Assembly: GCA_002803225.1 (NCBI GenBank)
Contig: NXFV01002038.1
Location: 1 to 64,000, forward strand
DNA from: Gamarada debralockiae
Lineage: Eukaryota > Ascomycota > Leotiomycetes > Helotiales > Hyphodiscaceae
Length of the DNA: 64,000 nucleotides
Direction of reading: 5' to 3'
In this document: piece after piece, positions 57,007-64,000 of the stretch
How positions within the stretch are numbered: the first letter of the stretch is position 1
How the letters are laid out: the number at the start of each line of letters is the position of its first letter
Translations under genes and position numbers: made by a program
Notes under the pieces: generated by a model
What the model saw: the letters and a program-made list of their open reading frames with translations, nothing else
Database searches by the model: none
Told to the model about the DNA's origin: nothing

Positions 57007-58500
57007 TTATGGGCTATATAAGCAACATACTCCTTCAAATATAACATTCCTTATGCAAGTTGAGTGATTAGGAAACCGGCTCGGTTCAAAGAAGCTGCAC
57101 ATTCTTCGCTCCTTGGTTCGTCTCAGTTGCCTGGATAACTGCGAAACATCTCGCCGAAAGGAATCTCCATTAATATATTTGAGAGCTGTCCATCCTACTT
57201 TGGACTTCTTAAAGATGGATTGCCCAGGTTTCTCGGCCATCATTTGTGGCCTGAAGTCTGTTGGTGCAACCGATCTCTCTACAATCAACTACATGCTTCT
57301 TTCGAGTTCCTTGAGTATTTTTCTGATCTCATCCATATTAGTGTCCTGATCGTCAATCCGCCGCTCCTTATCAGAGCTGTAGTCTATCTCACGCAAAGAA
57401 GTGACTACCACTTTCTTCACAGCGATGACTTCCTGGAGTGCTCCTCCAGCCTTCTTTGACGGCGTTGTAACTTTGAGCGCCTCAGGCCAATAAGCCAAGA
57501 CTGCAATGCAAGGTTACAACCCTCCAAATCTGATGCCCCCCTAGTGTATAGAATTGAATTTGTTTTCGAGATCTTCGGAACTATGGGGTCTAGAAGAGAA
57601 GCGGAAACTGGAAAGCAACGATTCGAGACGACAATGACGCTCCGGTCTCCATCAAAATGTTTGGTAGCTCTCTGATCTGGGAGCCCAAAATACTGGTAGC
57701 CTCCTTGGAGGTTATTCGCTGGCCTCTCGAGGTCAAGGTTCTTGTCTTCGTCCGTTGCAGGGAGTCGCATTGACGCGAAGGTTGCTTCGCTATGGCAAGT
57801 ACCATTGAAGTGCTTGCTCTCCATGGTCTCATTCAGAGCCCCGTCTGAAGAAGTGCTTTCGTCTTGAACTCGAAGATTCGATTTGATGCAATCTTTGACG
57901 ACGCCCAGCTCGGCCGAATTGAGACGTTTCCCACTCCCATTTCTAAAATCGGAAAATTCGATTGCTTTTCCAGAATGTTTATTGACTAATGTTGTAGTAT
58001 CTTCGCCAGACACTTATTGAACTTCTATAGTTTTCAACTTCACCGTTTCACGAACTGTCATATGTTTGGTGACGCTGCTTTCTCTTCTCAGTGGCGCAGG
58101 CTTCGGGTCTTCTAGTACCTCTGCATACCGCGCAGCGACCTTCAAGTAGCTATATGTACTGCTAGCCCAGTCAGGCCGCTTCTAGTGATGGGTATGAAGA
58201 CATTTGGTGGCATCTGTGAAGTCGTCCTCACCATGGTCAAGATATCGCCATTCGAAGAACGATGTTTCTCATCCGGGTAGATATCGCTGCAAGGGTGTAT
58301 CAATCGCTCAAGATTGGCCGGTAACCTGAGTTCGAAGGCAGTTGAAGCCATTTGAGATGCTTCTCCCCAATCTCCCCGAAGAATGTGAGTAGTCGGTTCC
58401 ATCTGAGTGGAAACTGGCGGAAGTGGACATCGCAGAGTTCAAAAAATCCGACCACGTTCGGGGATGCCTCAAGTTTTGTGATGAATATTTGAAGTTTAAT
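57007..58500 (-). pseudogene. unknown multi-exon protein with in-frame stops
   Basis: Minus-strand coding blocks run in order. MASTAFELRLPANLERLIHP...NGDILTM is joined by a clean 47-nt intron (GTGAGG donor, CACTAG acceptor) to KRPDWASSTYSYLKVAARYA, EVLEDPKPAPLRRE and TVRETVKLKTIEVQ. Then an in-frame TAA (58014-58016) precedes VSGEDTTTLVNKHSGKAIEF and about 140 clean codons. Further down, GGALQEVIAVKKVVVTSLRE and MDEIRKILKELERSM lead to another in-frame TAG (57289-57291). That stop is followed in the same frame by LIVERSVAPTDFRPQMMAEK and SKVGWTALKYINGDSFRRDV. The last part vaguely resembles the N-terminal helical domain of fungal STAND/ankyrin proteins. Each stop could come from CAA or CAG by C to T. 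Confidence 0.5.
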
Positions 58501-58598
58501 ACCATAAGTTCATAAGCAGGACTACATACAATTGCAGTCGACTATTTCTTGCAAGGTGGTTTCCAGCATCCCTTAAGCTTTCGGTCAACCCCATCCTT

Positions 58599-59591
58599 TC
58601 AGTTTTCGGTCAACCCAACCATCTTCAGTGAATCATTCCACAATCTCGCCTCCTTCTCCTTGTCAAATGCATGTGGCGCATATCCATTCAGACCTTTCAT
58701 TCCTGCCTCAGCAGTCTCACAATCATTCAAGTACAGTCTTCCTTTTCCCTCATACTCCTTTCCCACGGCAGCCAAGACCGTCGTAGCAGCTCCTTGCTCC
58801 GGACTCTTGATATACGCTTTCGCTTGAGGATTCGACTTCCACTCTGCCATCTGCTCAGCTGAAACATGCTTCTGCAAATTGGTCCAAATTCCGCCCGGCA
58901 TCAGAGACAATCCGTGAAGACCCTTTGCCCCGTAGCGGTTCTCGATCTCGTTGGCCATGTAGATGTTGGCCGTCTTGGCTTGACCGTAGCCACCCCATGG
59001 ACTGTAGTTTCCCTTTTGAAATTCGTAGTTGTCGAACTGAACTTCGCCAGCGGCATGGCCGGATGAGGAAACATTGACGACTCTGGAGTTGAATTCGGGT
59101 GTAGAAGAGGCGAGCATGGTATTCTTAACCAAGCAGAAGAGAAGAAAATGCGCCACGTGACAAACACCGAATTGAGATTCGAATCCATCAGCAGTCTTCC
59201 CCTCTGGACAAGCCATAATCCCGGCGTTGTTGACCAAGACATTCAACTTGTTGCTCCTACTCAAAAAGGTCTTGGCGGCGGCACGGACACTTTCCAAAGA
59301 GTTGTTGTCCATTTCAAGAAGTTCCACCCGGCCAGGCTCTAGGAACGATTTGCAGGCTGCCTCTCCTTTATTCATGTCGCGGACGGTGAGAAAGACTTTT
59401 CCTCCCGTTGCGGCGAGTGCACGACCCGTCTCGACGCCGATACCTGAGGACGCGCCTGTAACGATGAAGACTTTGTCTGTCATCTTGCCTTCGAGACCCT
59501 CGTCCTTGATGATTTGGAGGGCTGTTGGTCGGGCATCGCCGGGTCCGTTAAGGTTCTCGGACTTGTGGGCCTCAGAGTACCTTCCTGGCAT
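58599..59591 (-). CDS. short-chain dehydrogenase/reductase, 330 aa
   Basis: The frame extends up to 59693, but the Met at 59591 (MPGRYSEAHKSENLNGPGDA) is the likelier start because it begins the usual fungal N-terminus of this SDR group. NAD(P)-binding is shown by VFIVTGASSGIGVETGRALA (TGxxxGxG) and NNAGIMACPEG. The active site has Ser in VVNVSSSGHAAG and Tyr/Lys in YGQAKTAN. Substrate-side residues LMPGGIWTNLQKHV follow the catalytic motif. It resembles retinol-dehydrogenase/WWOX-like SDRs. It would oxidise or reduce an unknown alcohol or ketone in the cytosol. It is the only intact gene visible between 57 and 63 kb, and no pathway partners adjoin it. Confidence 0.92.
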   Translation of the reverse strand: MPGRYSEAHKSENLNGPGDARPTALQIIKDEGLEGKMTDKVFIVTGASSGIGVETGRALAATGGKVFLTVRDMNKGEAACKSFLEPGRVELLEMDNNSLESVRAAAKTFLSRSNKLNVLVNNAGIMACPEGKTADGFESQFGVCHVAHFLLFCLVKNTMLASSTPEFNSRVVNVSSSGHAAGEVQFDNYEFQKGNYSPWGGYGQAKTANIYMANEIENRYGAKGLHGLSLMPGGIWTNLQKHVSAEQMAEWKSNPQAKAYIKSPEQGAATTVLAAVGKEYEGKGRLYLNDCETAEAGMKGLNGYAPHAFDKEKEARLWNDSLKMVGLTEN

Positions 59592-59693
59592 GTTGGCTGT
59601 TTGGATGGTTCTTCTGGAGATTGGAGGAGATGATGCAATTTGGTGCTGAAAAATCTGGTCGTTGATCGTTTGGCGACCTGGGTTAAGGGACAT

Positions 59694-60341
59694 GAAAATG
59701 ATGAAGTTTATGTTGAAGATTGAGGCTTTCCGTGGTTTTGGAGCACAAATATATAGAAGCTGAGATGTCGTCGGCTCGTCTAGCCTCGGACTTTTTTAGA
59801 TACGGGTTAGTTCCCCTTTCCACTTAAGCGAGCTCGGCGTGCTGCAGGATATGGCGTTACTCGGACTTAAACAAGCCGCCCGGACATTGTGTCCAATGAC
59901 GGAATAGTACTAAACTGGAAGATAGGAATTTTGTATTCGAAGCTGACCAATCTTTCATTGAAATATGGGGACTTCACCCCCGAGATGCGCTCTTTGCGGC
60001 CGCCTGTGATGTCGTCCGGACGCCAGGCGGCTGCAGAACCGCTTCCGCCGAGAACGGAAAAGATGTCATGCATGCTATCGGTTCTCTGCTTACATCTTTC
60101 AAGAGGAGTGAACAATGCTAGGGTGAGTTTGAGGGTACTAGCATCTGGTTAAGGGTGCTTTGCCCTCCTAAATATTTTCTAACAAGTGACAACAAGGTCG
60201 GAAGAGGGCTGGGAGAGCGGGATGGTGCTGGATAACCGCAAGAAAAGCGAAAGGTAATAAAATTGTAAGACAGGGGGATACAGAACTGTCTACTGGATTA
60301 ACTTTTATTTCAACTTTTCATGAATCCTAGTTGACGTAACC
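59694..60341. other. intergenic
   Basis: Promoter of the SDR gene and nothing else recognisable. Confidence 0.5.
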
Positions 60342-61394
60342 CTAAAGAGGAACGTTGGTCCATTGTATTCCGTTGCCGGTTTCAGTGGTCTCCGCGATTT
60401 TCTTTCCCTTAACAGCCTTCGAGAGGTCTTGCTGTGACGCCTTCTCTTCCATATCCAACTTATTTATATCTTTCCAAGCAATGTACATGCTTCTCTTAAC
60501 AAACTTGACGTAGAGCAACATTCCAATGACGATGAATACTCCGACGAGTGTTAAGGACAAAGTTATCGATTGGTTTTGTACCTTCTGATCGAGTGGTGGC
60601 GGTCCCGTGGAATTATTCGTTGAATTTGATTGACTCCTTGGACGGAGTGACATATGATTCTCTTCACTAAATAAAGTGTTGGAGAAATATGATTCGTTCA
60701 GCTGGTTCGTGATATGCGGAAGACTCCTTGAATAGAGGGAACCGGTATGGTCCTTCGAATTGTACAACTGATTTGAGAATTACGACACGTTGAGACCATT
60801 TGTGATATGGGGAAGACTCCTTGGGTCAAGAGAACCACTGTGGTTTCTCGCTTGAGTTAAAATGTTGGAGGAGTATGTCTCATTGAGGTGGTTTGTAATC
60901 GGGAGAGATTCCTCAGGTCAATGGGGCTAGAGTGGTTCTCTCAATTGTGCATTCTTTGAAATTATTTGTCTCGTTGATTTGGCTCGGGATGTGGGCAAGA
61001 TTATCCTTGAAGGGTACATGGGGTGGCGGGTCGGTATAATTCTTCGCATATCCAAAGTGTTTGAGAAGTATGATTCGTCGAGCTGAGTTGCGATATGTGG
61101 CAGATCGGTCCGGAATGCGTGTGATTCGGCGGCTTGTTCAAAACACTCGAGGAGTAGCTTTCGTTCAACTGGGTCGTGATGTGAGGGCAGCCGAGTTTGG
61201 AAGGAGCGATTCCATCGAGTCTGGGGAAGCATGGCTTCCCCAAAGGGAAGACTGTGAAATTGAGTGCTATTTTCATCCTCCATTCTTGCATCTCCGGATC
61301 TGCCAGTTTGCAGAATGCGATTAATTGTGGGTGCCGTATCGAGGAAGCAAAGTTGTGCTTCTACTGAGAGTGTAGTGCTGAGCGGGGTCTTCAA
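60342..61394 (-). pseudogene. repeat-containing single-pass membrane protein, decayed
   Basis: The 3' part (60342-60767) is an open frame. It has an Asn-rich ectodomain (LPHITNQLNESYFSNTLF, SQSNSTNNSTGPPP), one TM helix (ITLSLTLVGVFIVIGMLLYV), a basic cytosolic start (KFVKRSMYIAWKDI) and an Ala/Lys-rich tail. Upstream, the same motif is repeated with a period of about 93 bases: LPHITNGLNVS, LPITNHLNETYSSNIL, AHIPSQINETNNF, LPHIATQLDESYFSNTLD and CPHITTQLNESYSSSVLN. They are spread over all three frames, with a TAA after LNVS (near 60780). The N-terminal part (ENSTQFHSLPFGEAMLPQTR) lies near 61200-61280. Most repeats keep an N-glycosylation sequon. It was probably a cell-surface protein with tandem extracellular repeats. 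No named family is known to me. Confidence 0.6.
60680..61215. repeat. ~93-bp diverged tandem repeat, six copies
   Basis: Anchored on the GATATG/GATGTG core, copies lie at 60711, 60804, 60896, 60988, 61092 and 61178, with steps of 93, 92, 92, 104 and 86 bases. Each unit on the minus strand encodes about 30 residues around (L)PHITxQLNES(Y)(F)SN. The unit is near 31 codons, and departures from a multiple of three match the frame changes between copies. Confidence 0.75.
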
Positions 61395-61526
61395 CGTTTG
61401 CGAGCAGTTTATGGAAATATACTTGATAAAATGGAAGGGGAAACTGGGAGAGTCCTCTTTGTGCTATGAGATATTCATATGTGGACTGGGAATTAATCCA
61501 TAACGGCGCGATGAGGAAAATTCAAG

Positions 61527-62616
61527 TCACTGAAATTCAGACTGAACGCTGGGCTGCTCTCGGAAGACCGGCAAAAGTACCTCTATGGACCATCGATTTT
61601 CTTTGGGCACTTGCCTTCCAAGTCCTGAAAGTTCCAAGAGGATCACAAAACGCAAGAGATACACGGAAGTCTTCTTCGAAAGTATGATGTTTTCTTCCAT
61701 AGTGTTGGTGCTATGTTTTTCTTGAAAGCCGATCAGTCTCCGGTTTCGAGGTGAGGAGGAAATTTCTTCAAAGGGTCGGTAGCGAGGTATTTTGAAATTT
61801 TCAGACGACATAAGGAAATTGGTCTTACAGATTGAACGTGGATCCGGCACACGATCTGAGCTGGTCGACGGGTTGAAAAAAACCACCTCCCCGTTTGCGA
61901 GATATCTAGTATCCATACGCCCCTCAACTTCCGTCTCTCGAAAAGTGCTTTATTTCCATCACGAGCCTGGGATTCGTTCACAAACTTCTTTAACGTGCTT
62001 TGCTCGGCCCCGCTTGGTGTTTTTGAAGCATCAGAGAATTTGCCCTGGTTGTTTAAGGTGCCTGTGTCTAACTTTACATTGAGTTATTCGATTTCCCCAA
62101 GAATGTGATCCTGTCCAACAAGTGTACGATTTAAGGACCTGAGAATAGTGGACTTCTCATCCATATCTACCTCCCTGGCATTGTCGATCCGCTCATCACA
62201 GTTATCGATCCTTTCGTCGTGCCGGTCTACTCTCTTCTCTAGTTTGTTCAGTTGAGCCTCGTCGTCTTTAAGCCTAGTTGAAAGATCATCCAGGTGGGCT
62301 TTATCGCCTTTACGTATGGTTGAAAGTTTGTCTAGTCTAGCTTTGTGTTCACCTTCAGCTTTGCGTGAAAGGTCATCCAGTTTTGAGAGCCACCGTTCGA
62401 TGGTCTGCGCGGATTTGTTGAGCTGTCGTCCGTGCTGCAGCAGATTTCGTCCCGTGATTGTTTTGAGGGTGAACCAGGTGAGAATGAGTATGATAGTTGC
62501 TATAACTACGGTGCAACGCCAGTCGATGAATGGCGTTCCTATCGGAGGGTAATCGGGGTATCGAGAATGGACTCAGAGGTGAGGTTCGGGGAACTCGAAT
62601 TGATAGAGGTTTCCAT
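61527..62616 (-). pseudogene. TM plus coiled-coil protein, decayed
   Basis: Starts METSINSSSPNLTSESI (ATG at 62614-62616). A one-base shift near 62565 leads to YPDYPPIGTPFIDWRCTVVI, a TM helix (CTVVIATIIILILTWFTL), then about 120 residues of strongly charged coiled coil with repeated LxxLS/LDDLS units: LSKLDDLSRKAEGEHKARLD, LSTIRKGDKAHLDDLSTRLK, LNKLEKRVDRHDERIDNCDE. An in-frame TAA (62084-62086) interrupts it. The same frame goes on with LNVKLDTGTLNNQGKFSDAS and VNESQARDGNKALFERRKLR. After another shift, NPSTSSDRVPDPRSICKTNF and ILSKKTSVYLLRFVILLEL follow to 61527. The domain order (short N-terminus, TM, coiled coil) is clear; the family is not known to me. Confidence 0.55.
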
Positions 62617-63056
62617 TGCGGTCGATGTACTGCGAGCCACTTGTAAATGACAATCGAGTATGATAAGTTGAAAAGGTCCCAGTCCGTCTCGAAAACTGAT
62701 TGTGTGAGAAATATTTTGTACTTTTAGGGCGCGAGGAGTTTGGGTCAAATTATGACAGTTACATTTGAACCATCCGGGTACGGCTCCTGATTAAGATTAC
62801 GACACTGTGACCCAATAACAAACAGGTAGTGTCCGAAAGGTGATTCAAAACTAAAAAGTTGTAGGAATTCATATCCACGACTCACAATCGGTTAAATGAT
62901 TCAAATGGTACTATTTGCGGATCGGACCGTAAAACGCCCAAATTGTAACCACTTCTTCCCAACTTGCATACCAGATTTTTGCCTGCATTTACCGCTGATT
63001 TGTCCTGAACCATTCCTCTAGTTTCTGTCCCAAGCAAATTTTGGTTCTTAATCGTC
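62617..63056. other. intergenic
   Basis: 3' flank of the kinase-like gene and upstream of the coiled-coil relic. An 88-codon minus frame (62882-63148) overlaps the kinase-like last exon in another phase and is judged a shadow. Confidence 0.5.
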
Positions 63057-64000
63057 TTAAGCGTAACATTTGTCCAAACTAGCTGCGATCTCGGAGCAGA
63101 AGTTCGACAACTCCCTAGACTCGGCTTCCGTTCTTTCACGTGTACCAATTGCCAAACATTTCCGGACTACATTGCCATATATCGATCCCATCATCCTGCC
63201 AAAATTCAATTAGCCCCAGCATTCAAATAAAGGTGTTAAGTCTTACCCATCCAACTTCGTAGCCAGTGCCTGAAGCTGCCTCCTCAACGCATCCATATTC
63301 ACCTCGACATCCACCAAGTGGTGTAGCGGCTTCCAGAACCCAATCTCCAACAACAGACACCCCAAACTATAAATGTCAAATGCTCTGGAATATCTCAGTG
63401 TCGGATTTCGGCGTTTATCAGGGTGTTGATAGTAGTCGAGATTGATATCTGTGAGGCGGGTTGTCGGGTGCATTCCTCGCGCTCCCGGTTCTGCATACGC
63501 TCTCCCAGGATCTTGGATCAGATCATCTACACGCGCATTTCCCAGTCCGACGAATAATGGGTCATTGTAGCCGAGCTCTTGCGGGTAGCCTGGATCGGGT
63601 CCGGGGAGTCCGCGGGGAGGTGTGTACCGGGAGGGGAAGAAGAGGATGGAGTTCGAGCGGATATTTCTGTTCATCACTGTCAGCGAAATCTAGAAATGAA
63701 AGTCGAGGAAGTGAAGTACTTGTGAACCCAACCAACACAGTGCATCATGTGCACGGCATCGACCAATTTCTTGGCCAGACGAAAACGAATTCCTAGGTCC
63801 AGAACATGCTGACACGAAGGGTGCTTCTTTTCCAGAAGCTCCATCAGTGAGAACGGCATGCGCTTCTTGGATATTGCCCCAGATGGTAGAATAGGAGGTA
63901 AATTGGAGCGAATATGAGCTGGTGGGGCAAGAACCAGGCCGAACATCCGTGTCTTAGGATCCTCCACCATACCATAGCAAGTCGGAAGGAGCAGCTCTCC
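63057..64000 (-). CDS. fungal protein-kinase-like domain protein, 3' part (partial)
   Basis: The gene enters from beyond the right edge. Three exons are visible: 63720-64000 (5' end outside), 63247-63666 and 63057-63195. Junctions are canonical, one with a CGCTGAC branch site, and the visible coding part is 280 codons with the stop. Kinase-like landmarks are MMHCVGWVHKNIRSNSILFF (an HRD-like loop with GWVHKNI instead of HRD) and YSRAFDIYSLGCLLLEIGFW (equivalent of DVYSFG), then a C-lobe ending VVRKCLAIGT and a helix ESRELSSFCSEIAASLDKCY. A DFG-type Asp is not obvious. Such pseudokinase-like domains are common in fungal HET-S/HeLo-type and other incompatibility proteins. The N-terminal domain needed to tell lies outside the window. 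Confidence 0.8.

Noticed and set aside
60680..61215. CRISPR-like array
   Set aside because: The repeats are diverged, continuous without spacers, protein-coding in character, and the genome is fungal.

Overview
The window looks like nuclear DNA of a filamentous ascomycete (Pezizomycotina). Genes carry many short introns (about 45-110 nt, with GT or occasional GC donors, CTAAC/CTGAC-type branch sites and AG acceptors). The protein families seen are typical of that group: HET domain, DUF6590, DUF7707, 2EXR, Zn2Cys6, DUF7025-AAA and a fungal kinase-like gene. A Leotiomycetes placement is my guess from protein character; nothing in the window proves it.

Layout. 0.6-14 kb (accessory): a broken Diels-Alderase-like (lipocalin-fold cyclase) gene, an orphan exon, an intact DUF7025/AAA+ ATPase, a broken DHA1 multidrug transporter, a small MITE, an intact six-cysteine secreted protein and a type-B carboxylesterase with several nonsense codons. 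14-22 kb: a GPI-type surface protein, two HET-domain relics, an unknown broken gene, and a truncated ferric-reductase relic beside a perfect hairpin. 22-30 kb: a long coiled-coil protein, a DUF6590 protein, a weak esterase relic and a two-TM membrane protein. 30-41 kb (core): mitochondrial IF2, a D-isomer 2-hydroxyacid dehydrogenase, a Ras-like GTPase and an AMMECR1 protein. 41-46 kb: a tiny secreted protein and four decayed genes, including DUF7707 and 2EXR types. 46-57 kb (core): mitochondrial ribosomal protein uS2m, a CBS-PB1 membrane protein, a Swi5/Ace2-type C2H2 factor and a Zn2Cys6 factor. 57-64 kb: an unknown decayed gene, an intact short-chain dehydrogenase, a decayed membrane protein built on a roughly 93-bp tandem repeat, a decayed TM plus coiled-coil protein, and the 3' part of a kinase-like gene cut by the window edge.

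For the ten spliced complete genes (AAA+, six-Cys secreted protein, DUF6590, IF2, dehydrogenase, 73-aa secreted protein, uS2m, CBS-PB1, Swi5-type, Zn2Cys6) I solved exon boundaries by hand, and each sums to a whole number of codons. About a dozen accessory genes nearby carry clear family signatures but are interrupted by nonsense codons and one-base frameshifts. The contrast argues for real pseudogenization rather than sequencing noise. Where the ancestral codon can be guessed, several stops are C-to-T or G-to-A changes, compatible with repeat-induced point mutation (RIP) or ordinary decay.

Cooperation between genes is limited. IF2 and uS2m both serve mitochondrial translation but lie 12 kb apart. 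The Diels-Alderase-like, transporter and esterase relics could be remnants of one secondary-metabolite locus, which is an inference. I saw no rRNA gene, tRNA gene or CRISPR array.
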